DNA from: Sulfitobacter sp. F26169L | GTDB lineage: Bacteria > Pseudomonadota > Alphaproteobacteria > Rhodobacterales > Rhodobacteraceae | Direction: 5' to 3' | Assembly (NCBI RefSeq): GCF_026410285.1 | Contig: NZ_JAPMLP010000001.1 | Span: 62,001 to 126,000, forward strand | Length of the DNA: 64,000 nt | Shown: positions 53,964 through 62,349 of the stretch, piece by piece | Layout of the letters: each line of letters begins with the position of its first letter | Numbering within the stretch: position 1 is the stretch's first letter | Program-made: the position numbers and the translations under genes | The notes under the pieces: generated by a model | Told to the model about the DNA's origin: nothing | Seen by the model: the letters and a program-made list of their open reading frames with translations, nothing else | Database searches by the model: none

Positions 53964-53991
53964 GCCCGCCTGACAGAAATGTCCGGCGGGC
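53964..53991. terminator. Hairpin after the mutase gene
   Basis: GCCCGCC (53964-53970) pairs with GGCGGGC (53985-53991); GACA and TGTC extend the stem around GAAA. A short T-containing tail follows. It separates the mutase from the convergent tail-collar gene. Confidence 0.75.
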
Positions 53992-54004
53992 CTGTTTCAT
54001 CCGA

Positions 54005-54637
54005 TCAGCTACGCGACGGAAAAATACCCTGTAGGGCCACGCAATACCGCATGACGGTAAAGGGCATCCTGTTATCAAATGCCTGACCTAGACCGGTATT
54101 GGTGATCGCATCGGTTGCCATAGTTTCACCTGATTGGGTGTCTGAGTAGATATTGATATTTTCGGCAGGATTGTTGGGATTGTTATAGCTCGGGACCGCC
54201 AGATAATCTGTCGCCGGACGCGCTTTGTCCGCACCATCCGCCAGATTGTTCACCTGCATCTGATGATTATGGGGTGGTAAGTTGGAGATCGACAATGTCT
54301 GTAAATCGGCACCGCTTTTATCTCCGAGTGGGGCAGAAATCAATCCCGGACCATTGCCCGTTCCGATCGGTGTGCGACCGCGTAAATCCGGCAACGCAAA
54401 ATTTGTTCTACCATCGCCACCAAAGGTGGTGCCGTAAAGTGAGAACAGTGCAGTGTTTTGCGAAATAGGTAGCAGCTGGCCTTCTGCGCTGGCATAGCCT
54501 CTGGGGCAAAACGTATACCCGACCAGTTTGATCTCGCCGATAAAGACCTCCTGAGCGAGGGCTTTTGTCGGTGTACTAATTGCAATCGCAAGTGCCAAAG
54601 GCGCTGCACATACTGCGAATTTTTTCAAATTAAACAT
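54005..54637 (-). CDS. Secreted phage-tail-collar-domain protein
   Basis: The 210-residue protein has an N-terminal signal peptide (KKFAVCAAPLALAIAISTPT region, cleavage near ALAQE, about residue 29). A tail-collar (PF07484-type) domain follows: GEIKLVGYTFCPRGYASAEG, LLPISQNTALFSLYGTTFGG, NFALPDLRGRTPIGTGNGPG, then a C-terminal half with NLPPHNHQMQVN. Such domains are found in phage tail fibres and microcystin-dependent proteins (MdpB). No other phage gene is near, and the signal peptide indicates export. I chose the ATG at 54637 because GGAGA precedes it and it gives the proper signal. The role is unknown. Confidence 0.85.
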   Translation of the reverse strand: MFNLKKFAVCAAPLALAIAISTPTKALAQEVFIGEIKLVGYTFCPRGYASAEGQLLPISQNTALFSLYGTTFGGDGRTNFALPDLRGRTPIGTGNGPGLISAPLGDKSGADLQTLSISNLPPHNHQMQVNNLADGADKARPATDYLAVPSYNNPNNPAENINIYSDTQSGETMATDAITNTGLGQAFDNRMPFTVMRYCVALQGIFPSRS

Positions 54638-54871
54638 ATATTCTCCGATTATTGTTCGCCAAAATGGCAAAACGCCTTCAAATGTGACGCCGGTCAACTA
54701 TAGCGTGTGGGGGACGGCGTGTGTCAAACCTTTACGGTCTTGAAATTGTCAGTGCGAAATCGCGAATAAACTTTGCGTAGGATTTGGCGCTTCTGATTGG
54801 CGTGCGCGCCGGTTTACCTTAAGCTGTTTGACAGCAGCTACGAGCGACACACAAGTCATGACGGAGGTTTC

Positions 54872-55483
54872 ATGGAACTGGATCACATCGCGGTATCGGG
54901 AAGAACCCTTGGCGAGGTGACAGCGCATGTGGAGGGCCTGCTGGGGGTGCCGTTACAATCTGGGGGTGAGCATGCTGTATTTCATACCCACAATTCACTG
55001 CTGGGCCTTGCGGACGGTCTATATCTGGAAGCGATTGCGATCAATCCGGCAGCGCCGGAACCGGCGCGCGCGCGCTGGTTTGATCTGGACAGGTTTGCAG
55101 GGCCGCCACGTCTGACAAACTGGATTTGCCGGTGTGATGATCTGGATGGAGCACTGGCCCGATTGCCCAAAGGTTTTGGAACACCGGTAGATTTGCAGCG
55201 TGGTGATCTGCGCTGGCGTATGGCTGTTCCGGAAAACGGGATTTTGCCGTTTGATAATTGCGCGCCAGCGCTGATCGAATGGTTGGGCGATGCGCATCCT
55301 GCGCCGCGTCTGACGCAACACGGGTGTGCGTTGACCGGTTTGAATGTGTCCCACCCGCAGGCGGCAGAACTGGGTGCGCTGCTTGCCCCGTTCCTGGCTG
55401 ATGCGCGGATTTCCTTCACCTGTGGCGCCGCTGCGCTGACCGCACAACTTACTGTGCCACAAGGTGCCGCGACATTATCGTGA
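54872..55483 (+). CDS. VOC-superfamily (glyoxalase-like) protein
   Basis: The 203-residue protein begins MELDHIAVSGRTLGEVTAHV, with the first metal-His position of the VOC fold and a second half following from about residue 110. It matches the glyoxalase-like group 3 of proteins without known activity. GGAGG lies 5 nt before the ATG. It is too long for the methylmalonyl-CoA epimerase subfamily (about 140 residues), so it probably does not belong to propionate metabolism despite lying near the mutase. Confidence 0.85.
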   Translation: MELDHIAVSGRTLGEVTAHVEGLLGVPLQSGGEHAVFHTHNSLLGLADGLYLEAIAINPAAPEPARARWFDLDRFAGPPRLTNWICRCDDLDGALARLPKGFGTPVDLQRGDLRWRMAVPENGILPFDNCAPALIEWLGDAHPAPRLTQHGCALTGLNVSHPQAAELGALLAPFLADARISFTCGAAALTAQLTVPQGAATLS

Positions 55484-55638
55484 TCAATTCGGTGACAGGT
55501 TCAAACGGTGTGTCGGCGATTGTTGTTTGCATTGGCGGGTTGTTTGGCACAGTTAGGGCATACTGCTGACGGGCAGATGTGGATGACCCGCATCTACTAT
55601 CGCCCTGACACGATGACACGCCTGCGCTAGGATATAAC

Positions 55639-56319
55639 ATGTCTATCTGGACCCGCATCTCCGAGGCACTCTCGGCCCTCGCTTCCGGCGAAAGCCTGAC
55701 GGTTGTGTTCGACCGCCTGCGCTCGGCGCCGGAAAGCTCGGTTGCGTTTACGATTGCAGTGATCGCACTGGGTGCAAAAATGGCCAAGGCTGACGGGCAG
55801 GTCACCCGTGATGAGGTGACCGCCTTTCGCGAGGTATTCCGTATCGGGGATGATGATGCCAAAGGCGCGGCAAGGGTGTTCAATCTGGCGCGCACAGATG
55901 TTGCGGGCTTTGATGATTATGCCCGCAGGATCAAGGGGATGTTCAGCGAGGACGCGCCGATCCTGTGCGATCTGATGGAGGGATTGTTCCATATCGCGAT
56001 GGCCGATGGCATCTATCATCCCAACGAAAATGCGTTTCTGGAGGAAGTGGCAAAGATATTCGAATTGCCCGAAGGGCAGTTCGAGACATTGCGTGCGCGG
56101 TTTGTGCCGAATTCTTCGCCTCTGCCGCACACTGTTCTGGGCATCGGCCCCCGCGCCACTAAAGAAGAGGCGCGCGCGGCGTGGCGAAAGCTGGTGCGCG
56201 ACAATCATCCTGATGCGCTGATCGCCCGTGGTCTGCCCGAAGAGGCGGTGAAAATGGCTGAAAAGCGGATGATTGATATCAACCGCGCGTGGGAGACGAT
56301 ATCGGGCAAGGCAGCGTAA
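55639..56319 (+). CDS. TerB-like plus DnaJ-domain protein (DjlA-type)
   Basis: The 226-residue protein has an N-terminal TerB-like helical domain with paired acidic metal motifs (KADGQVTRDEVTAF about residue 49, and MADGIYHPNENAFLEE about 121). A C-terminal J-domain carries the HPD motif (LVRDNHPDALIARG, about 190). The J-domain would stimulate Hsp70 ATPase, and TerB domains bind metal and occur in stress systems. Unlike E. coli DjlA there is no N-terminal membrane helix. Its stop overlaps the EEP gene start as TAATG. Confidence 0.93.
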   Translation: MSIWTRISEALSALASGESLTVVFDRLRSAPESSVAFTIAVIALGAKMAKADGQVTRDEVTAFREVFRIGDDDAKGAARVFNLARTDVAGFDDYARRIKGMFSEDAPILCDLMEGLFHIAMADGIYHPNENAFLEEVAKIFELPEGQFETLRARFVPNSSPLPHTVLGIGPRATKEEARAAWRKLVRDNHPDALIARGLPEEAVKMAEKRMIDINRAWETISGKAA

Positions 56320-57344
56320 TGCGGATTGCCACCTATAACGTCGAATGGTTTGCGAGCCTGTTTGATGCACAGGACCGTTTGATTGAGGATGATCAGTCTT
56401 CGGGCCGCTGGAATGTCACACGCGCCCGGCAGACTGCCGCGCTGGGAACTGTTTTTCGCGCGCTGGATGCTGACGCGATTATGGTGGTCGAGGCACCGGA
56501 TGCAGGGCGCAAACACAGCACTGTTACCGCGCTTGAACACTTTGCTGCGCGGTTTGATTTGCGTGCACGCGAAGCCGTTATGGGGTTTGCCAACGATACC
56601 CAGCAGGAAATTGCGCTGCTCTATGATCCCGATATGATGACGGCGATCCATGATCCGCAAGGCAACTCGTCCGGGCGGGACGGCGCGCGCGGCGCACCAC
56701 GATTCGATGGCAGCCTGCTGATTGATCTGGATATCGACGCTACCGAAGATCGCGTGGTTTTTTCCAAGCCGCCGATAGAACTGGCCGTGACAACGCGCAG
56801 CGGTTTTGCGTTCCGAATGATCGGTGCGCATCTCAAATCCAAAGCGCCGCACGGGGCGCGTAATGACGCCCACGCCATGCAGATTGCCATTGCAAACAGG
56901 CGCAAACAGCTGGCGCAAGCGATCTGGCTGCGCGCGCGGATTGATGCCCATCTGGCAGACGAAACACCACTGATGCTGCTGGGGGATTTGAACGATGGTC
57001 CCGGACTGGACGCTTTCGAAAACCTGTTCGGGCGCTCCTCTGTCGAGATTGTTCTGGGGGCAGAGGGGGCGTACCCGCTGTTTGATCCACATGCTGCGCG
57101 CGCGTTGGGGCAGCGGTTGGCGGCGATGCCGACCACTTCGCGTTTCTGGATCGCGCCGGAAAAGCGGTTTTTGCAGGCTTTGCTTGATTACATCATGGTG
57201 TGCCCGCGACTGCGTGCAAAATCACCGCGTTGGCGCATCTGGCATCCGCTGGATGACCCGACCTGTTGGGGGGATGTTGAACTGCGCGAAGCGCTAATTG
57301 CCGCGTCCGATCACTTTCCCGTAACGCTGGATATTGATCTGTAA
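56319..57344 (+). CDS. Endonuclease/exonuclease/phosphatase-family hydrolase
   Basis: The 341-residue protein has the EEP fold signatures: RIATYNVEWFASLFD (residue 2 onward), MLLGDLNDGPGLDAFE (about 224) and SDHFPVTLDIDL (about 329). These provide the metal-binding Asn, Asp and His residues. DNA, RNA, phospholipid or phosphoester substrates are possible; none can be assigned. No signal peptide is seen. The ATG overlaps the TerB-DnaJ stop by one nt, so the two genes are co-translated. Confidence 0.9.
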   Translation: MRIATYNVEWFASLFDAQDRLIEDDQSSGRWNVTRARQTAALGTVFRALDADAIMVVEAPDAGRKHSTVTALEHFAARFDLRAREAVMGFANDTQQEIALLYDPDMMTAIHDPQGNSSGRDGARGAPRFDGSLLIDLDIDATEDRVVFSKPPIELAVTTRSGFAFRMIGAHLKSKAPHGARNDAHAMQIAIANRRKQLAQAIWLRARIDAHLADETPLMLLGDLNDGPGLDAFENLFGRSSVEIVLGAEGAYPLFDPHAARALGQRLAAMPTTSRFWIAPEKRFLQALLDYIMVCPRLRAKSPRWRIWHPLDDPTCWGDVELREALIAASDHFPVTLDIDL

Positions 57345-57380
57345 TCTGGCGAAACGCATCGGCCACCCTATATCAGGGGT

Positions 57381-57740
57381 ATGAAACAGATACTCGCCGC
57401 ACCGCTCGTCACCCTATGTCTTGTCACGCCCCTGCACGCAGAAGAGGAGCCGCCATCGCTGATGGAGCGGGGCGCGCAGCTGTTTTTCGAAGGACTGAAA
57501 CAGGAAATGGCCCCGGCATTGGAAGAGATGTCAAAGCTGATCGAGGAAGCAGGACCGGCCTTGCAGGATTTTCTCACGGAGATGGGGCCAAAACTGCGCA
57601 GCGTGCTGGAAGATGTTCAGGACTGGAGCGTTTATTCTGCCCCTGAAAAGCTGCCGAACGGTGATATCATTATCCGGCGCAAGCCTGACGCGCCCGAAGA
57701 GACACCCCCGTCAGAGCCTGCGCCCCAGATCGATCTCTAG
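57381..57740 (+). CDS. Small periplasmic helical protein
   Basis: The 119-residue protein has a signal peptide (MKQILAAPLVTLCLVTPLHA, cleavage after about residue 20). A helical, acidic region follows (MERGAQLFFEGLKQEMAPAL, then EEMSKLIEEAGPALQDFLTE), and a Pro/Glu-rich tail ends it. Homologues are often labelled AAA+ ATPase in error; no P-loop is present. The function is unknown. It shares a CTAG stop overlap with the convergent ppx gene. Confidence 0.85.
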   Translation: MKQILAAPLVTLCLVTPLHAEEEPPSLMERGAQLFFEGLKQEMAPALEEMSKLIEEAGPALQDFLTEMGPKLRSVLEDVQDWSVYSAPEKLPNGDIIIRRKPDAPEETPPSEPAPQIDL

Positions 57741-59305
57741 CGTTTTGACGTTTTTACAATCGCCTGCGCACCCAGCGATCCGGCAAGGGAGTTGAACCGT
57801 GCCTCGGCGACTTCGCCGAACAGGGGCATCATATCGGCACTAAGCCGCAGGTGCAGTTCCTTCTTTTTGGGATACCAGCGCAACTCGCCCAACTCGGCGA
57901 CCTTATCCATCCACAGCATTGCGCCAAATCGCATGGCCTTGCCCAGAATTTCGGCCTCTGTGCGGGTCTTGTCGTCCACCATCGCAAACAGGTCGGCAAA
58001 GCGGATGTTTTCGCGTTTGTTTGAATAGCGGTGCATCAGGGCAAGCCCCATGAAGATACGTTCGGAGTGTTTCAGACCGCCCAGATTAGCGCGGGTTGCG
58101 TTGTCAAAACAAACTTCGGCGCGATAATCGGGATGCGCGCGCCAGCTTACATCATGCAGCAGGCAAGCGGCCTTGATCAGGCGCTTGCGCGGCTCTGGCG
58201 CTGATTTGTAGAGCGGCAGAATGAAGTTATACAGCATCCACCCGAACCCCGGAGAGCGCGCATCCTTGTCTTCGGCGAAACGGCAGGCTTCAATCAGCGG
58301 ATCACGGTCACGCAGACGCTGTGGCATCTGTTCGTACAGCATTCCTTCACGGATGCCATAACTGGAAATCGCAATGTCTTTGGGTTTGAACGTCTTGATC
58401 AAACGGCTCAGCACTTCGCATGCGTAGGGTACAAGGGCCGCGCGCGTGGAGGAAACGCCCGCTTCAACCCGCAGTTTGTCCATCTCGGACGTGCGGATAA
58501 ATTCGATTGTGTCGCGCACCGACTGGCTGGTCATCCGGTATTCGTGCAGCACGTGAAGGGGATAGCCTCGGCGGATCATATCTATCCGCGCAATGGCGCG
58601 CCATGAGCCACCCACAAGGAACAGGCGGTCACGTTGGCTGCCCATCTTGTCGGCCAGCGTTTGCATGACCTCTTTGATATGTGCGTTGCGGGCTTTTGCG
58701 CCGCCTTTGATATCGCGCAGCTTCAGCGGCCCGAGTGAGGATGTGACGCGTTTGCCCACGCGTCCGCCGGATATTTCGGCCAATTCCAGTGATGAACCGC
58801 CGATGTCGCAGACCAGACCATACGCACCGGGCCAGCCGAGCAGAACACCTTGGGCAGACAGACGAGCTTCTTCCTCCCCATCAATAACCCAAATTTTGAT
58901 GCCTGTCTGCGCATGCACCTCATTGCAGAAATCGCGCCCGTCCGTGGCATCGCGCACAGCAGCGGTTGCAACGGCGGTTAGCTCTGACAGGCCCATTCCC
59001 TCGGCGAGCTTTGAAAACCGTCGCATGGCTGACAGGGCGCGCACGCGCCCCTCGGGCGAAAGATGGCCTGTGTCGGCCATACCCGAGCCCAAAGCGCACA
59101 TGATTTTTTCGTTGTAGAAATACGCAGGAGATCGCGCAGCCCCGTCAAATACCACCATCCGCACAGAGTTCGAGCCGACATCGACCACACCCACGCGGCG
59201 CAAGGCCCGCGCACCCGGATCTTGAAACAGCGGCTTTCCGAACAGTCCCAGATCGGCAACGCCGGTTTCGGGAACAGAAGTGGTCGGGGGGGTGGGATCA
59301 GACAT
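57737..59305 (-). CDS. ppx: Exopolyphosphatase/GppA-family phosphatase
   Basis: The 522-residue enzyme hydrolyses long-chain polyphosphate and/or pppGpp. It has the sugar-kinase/Hsp70 ATPase-fold motifs VGVVDVGSNSVRMVVFDG (about residues 37-54), CDIGGSSLELAEI (about 164) and an HD-like C-terminal domain (ACLLHDVSWRAHPDYR, about 380). GGAGT precedes the ATG at 59305. It follows ppk on the same strand after 133 bp. With ppk upstream, exopolyphosphatase is the likelier function, but GppA activity cannot be excluded. Confidence 0.93.
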   Translation of the reverse strand: MSDPTPPTTSVPETGVADLGLFGKPLFQDPGARALRRVGVVDVGSNSVRMVVFDGAARSPAYFYNEKIMCALGSGMADTGHLSPEGRVRALSAMRRFSKLAEGMGLSELTAVATAAVRDATDGRDFCNEVHAQTGIKIWVIDGEEEARLSAQGVLLGWPGAYGLVCDIGGSSLELAEISGGRVGKRVTSSLGPLKLRDIKGGAKARNAHIKEVMQTLADKMGSQRDRLFLVGGSWRAIARIDMIRRGYPLHVLHEYRMTSQSVRDTIEFIRTSEMDKLRVEAGVSSTRAALVPYACEVLSRLIKTFKPKDIAISSYGIREGMLYEQMPQRLRDRDPLIEACRFAEDKDARSPGFGWMLYNFILPLYKSAPEPRKRLIKAACLLHDVSWRAHPDYRAEVCFDNATRANLGGLKHSERIFMGLALMHRYSNKRENIRFADLFAMVDDKTRTEAEILGKAMRFGAMLWMDKVAELGELRWYPKKKELHLRLSADMMPLFGEVAEARFNSLAGSLGAQAIVKTSKR

Positions 59306-59438
59306 TCGCACTCCAAAAGGTGAGGCGTTGGATGGGGTTAAATTGGCGTATCGCCACAGTCAGGTCAATGCTTAACCGGATGTGGTATGTGCCGGAGTTA
59401 GCGTTTAACGGCGACTGTCGCTGCGGAGCCATTTGGGC

Positions 59439-61613
59439 CTAATCCTCGGTGTGGGTAAGGATTGGCACATCGGATGCACCTGCGGAACCGCGGCCGGAAA
59501 GGGACGGGTTTTCCATAAAAAAGCGGTGACAGCTGAATGCAAACTGGCCTTCGGGCAGGCGAGGGCGGGTGAAACTGCCGTCCGGTGACATAACCCAGCT
59601 TTGCGCGATGTCTGCCATATTTGCTGCCATGATCTGGCTGGTGATCTGCGCTTTTACCGTAGCGTTTTCGATTTCGACCAATGTTTCCACGCGTCGCGTC
59701 AGATTGCGCCCCATCCAGTCAGCCGATGACATGAACACGCGCGCTTTTTTGTGCGGCAATCCGTAGCCGTTGCCGAAACAGACAATCCGCGAATGTTCCA
59801 GAAAACGGCCAACGATGGATTTGACGCGAATGTTTTCCGACAATCCCTTAATGCCTGCGCGCAGCGTGCAGATACCGCGAATGATCAGGCTGATCTGAAC
59901 CCCAGCGTTGGACGCAGCATAAAGCGCGTCGATCACTTCTACGTCCACAATGCTGTTCATTTTGGCCCAGATCACGGCGGGCTTGCCTGCACGGGCGTGA
60001 TCTGCCTCTGCGGCGATCATTTCCAGCAGACGGGTTTTAAGGGTGATGGGCGAGATTGCCAGATTGTCCAGATGTTCGGGCTGGGCGTAGCCGGACAGGT
60101 AGTTGAAAACCTTGGTGGCATCGCGGCCGAGCTTTTCATCACAGGTGAACAGCGACAGATCGGTATAAATCCGCGCGGTGATGGGGTGATAGTTGCCCGT
60201 GCCATAATGGGTATAGGTCACCAGCTTGTCCCCTTCGCGGCGCACCACTGTCGAGATTTTGGCGTGGGTTTTAAGATCGATAAATCCGTAAACCACATGC
60301 GCGCCTGCACGTTCCAGCCTGCGCGACTGGCGGATGTTGGCGGCCTCGTCAAATCGGGCCTTCAACTCGACCAATGCGGTGACCGATTTACCGTCTTCCG
60401 CAGCCTCGCACAGCGCCTCGACAATTGGACTGTCGCGCGAGGTGCGATAAAGCGTCTGCTTGATTGCCACAACATCCGGATCGCGCGCCGCCTGTTGCAG
60501 GAAGCGGACCACCATGTCGAAGGTTTCATAGGGGTGATGTAGCAGCATATCTTTTGAGCGGATCGCTTTGAACATATCACCGTCATGGTCGGTGACCCGC
60601 TCGGGGATGCGCGGCGTGAATTGCGGCCAGAGCAGATCGGGGCGATCATCGGTAACAAGTTCGGCCAGATCATCAATGCCGATCATGCCGTCAATCTCTA
60701 TCACATCCTGTGGTTTCACGCCCAGTTCCTGCATCACCGTGGCAAGCAGTTTCGGGGGGGCACCGACAGAATGGGTCATCCGCACCACTTCGCCACGGCG
60801 GCGGCGTTTGAGTGCAACCTCGAATTCGCGCACAAGGTCTTCGGCCTCGTCCTCGACCTCCAGATCGCTGTCACGCAGTACGCGGAATTCGAAATGCGCT
60901 TTTAACCTGTATCCTGGAAACAGATCGGGGATTTTCAGCGCAAGCAATTCTTCCATCGCCAGAAACCGTTTACAGCCCTCCGGTGCAGGCAGTCTGACAA
61001 AGCGGTCGATCTGCGCCGGAACTGGTAAAAGGGCGTGCAGCGGTTTCTTGTCGCGCTCGCGTTCCAATTGCACGGCAAGGGCAAAGCCGGTGTTGGGCAG
61101 AAACGGGAAGGGGTGCGCGGGGTCAATTGCCAAAGGGGATAGAACCGCGAACACCTGAGTTAGAAAAACGTCATCCAGCGCTTTCAGGTCATCCTCGCTG
61201 AGGTCTTTTTGACTTTCCAGCATGATGTTCTGGGCATCCATTTCCTGCAAGAGATTGGCCAGCACGCGCTGCTGGCTCAGCATCAGTGCGCGCGCCTCCT
61301 GATTGATCAGGACCAGCTGTTCGGCGGGGGTCAGACCATCTGCGGCGGGTGTGCTGTTGCCCGCCTGTGCCAACTCACGCAGGCCTGCAACGCGGACAGT
61401 GTAAAACTCGTCCAGATTATCAGCAGAAATGGACAGAAAGCGCAGCCGCTCCAGCAAAGGCACGCGCGGATTCTCGGATTCCTCCACCACACGCCAGTTA
61501 AAGCCGAGCCAGCTGAGTTCACGGTTCTGGAAACGGCCCGGACCGGACAGATCAAGTTCGGGCAGATCAACAGGCGCGTCAAAAGGTGCGGTGAGAAAAT
61601 CGGCGTCTGACAT
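59439..61613 (-). CDS. ppk1: Polyphosphate kinase 1
   Basis: Ppk1 reversibly polymerises the terminal phosphate of ATP into polyphosphate at the membrane. The 724-residue protein has the N-domain start GRFQNRELSWLGFNWRVVEE (about residue 25). C-terminal catalytic segments are HAKISTVVRREGDKLVTYTH with the His that is phosphorylated in the family (about 445), GTGNYHPITARIYTDLSLFT, and RGICTLRAGIKGLSENIRV. I placed the start at 61613; the frame stays open 57 codons further inside hdaA, without support. It lies between hdaA and ppx in the order common in alphaproteobacteria. Confidence 0.96.
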   Translation of the reverse strand: MSDADFLTAPFDAPVDLPELDLSGPGRFQNRELSWLGFNWRVVEESENPRVPLLERLRFLSISADNLDEFYTVRVAGLRELAQAGNSTPAADGLTPAEQLVLINQEARALMLSQQRVLANLLQEMDAQNIMLESQKDLSEDDLKALDDVFLTQVFAVLSPLAIDPAHPFPFLPNTGFALAVQLERERDKKPLHALLPVPAQIDRFVRLPAPEGCKRFLAMEELLALKIPDLFPGYRLKAHFEFRVLRDSDLEVEDEAEDLVREFEVALKRRRRGEVVRMTHSVGAPPKLLATVMQELGVKPQDVIEIDGMIGIDDLAELVTDDRPDLLWPQFTPRIPERVTDHDGDMFKAIRSKDMLLHHPYETFDMVVRFLQQAARDPDVVAIKQTLYRTSRDSPIVEALCEAAEDGKSVTALVELKARFDEAANIRQSRRLERAGAHVVYGFIDLKTHAKISTVVRREGDKLVTYTHYGTGNYHPITARIYTDLSLFTCDEKLGRDATKVFNYLSGYAQPEHLDNLAISPITLKTRLLEMIAAEADHARAGKPAVIWAKMNSIVDVEVIDALYAASNAGVQISLIIRGICTLRAGIKGLSENIRVKSIVGRFLEHSRIVCFGNGYGLPHKKARVFMSSADWMGRNLTRRVETLVEIENATVKAQITSQIMAANMADIAQSWVMSPDGSFTRPRLPEGQFAFSCHRFFMENPSLSGRGSAGASDVPILTHTED

Positions 61614-61665
61614 GGGTTTAATCGTCCAACAATAGTTTCGCACCAGCAGGGTGCGGGTGGGATCA

Positions 61666-62349
61666 CTATCGCGCGGTGGTGTTGCCTTTGTCCAGCACAA
61701 GTGCCGCCAATGCGCGGGTGATGGGCCGTTTGCGCGCAAGGCTGATACGGTCCAGCTCCGCAACGACGCGGTTTGCCGCGGCAAACGAACGATCCATGCG
61801 TTTCAGAAGAAACGGGATCAGATCGGGGGGCGGAATAAGCTGGCGATCGCCCAGAAGCTTTACCAGAACAGCCGACAATAACGCATCGTCCGGAGCATCT
61901 ATGGATGCCTCCAGTGTCCCACGCAGGCGGCTTTCCAGATCGGGCAGGCTAATGCCCCAATGCGCAACCGCGCCGGTGCCGGTGAGCAGTAGGGAATGGC
62001 CTTCGGCCAGAACCATGTTGTGCAGATGGAACAGGGCGGTTTGCGCATCGGGATTTGCAGCGACTTCGGGCACGTCTTCGACCGCAACGCAGCCTTGCGC
62101 GAGCACTGGCACATCCGCGCTGGTGAGATCGGCGGCGCTGACAATTCGCGCTTGCGCAGCATCTGCCCAGACATGGGTAAGGTGGGTTTTTCCCGCACCT
62201 TCCGGCCCGCTTAACACCATTTTTGCACCCGACCAGTTGCGCCAGTTTTCGATCAGGGCAACAGCCATCGCGTTTGACGGGGCGACCAGAAAATCGTCAC
62301 GCTCGCGCGCCGTGCGCACGGGAAGGTCAAGGCCAAGTTGCGTTGCCAT
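61666..62349 (-). CDS. hdaA: DnaA-related regulator of initiation inactivation (HdaA)
   Basis: The 227-residue AAA+ protein lacks DnaA's DNA-binding domain IV, as Hda proteins do. With the DNA-loaded sliding clamp it would stimulate ATP hydrolysis on DnaA and so limit re-initiation. The N-terminus MATQLGLDLPVRTAR carries the clamp-binding-like QLGLDLP motif. The Walker A motif is SGPEGAGKTHLTH (about residue 47). The sensor and lid region is at the C-terminus. Its ATG overlaps the AI-2E transporter stop by one nt. A position upstream of ppk is standard in Rhodobacterales. Confidence 0.93.
   Translation of the reverse strand: MATQLGLDLPVRTARERDDFLVAPSNAMAVALIENWRNWSGAKMVLSGPEGAGKTHLTHVWADAAQARIVSAADLTSADVPVLAQGCVAVEDVPEVAANPDAQTALFHLHNMVLAEGHSLLLTGTGAVAHWGISLPDLESRLRGTLEASIDAPDDALLSAVLVKLLGDRQLIPPPDLIPFLLKRMDRSFAAANRVVAELDRISLARKRPITRALAALVLDKGNTTAR

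Noticed and set aside
54872..55483. VOC gene as methylmalonyl-CoA epimerase
   Set aside because: It is longer than epimerases, has the glyoxalase-like group 3 start, and is not in the pcc run.
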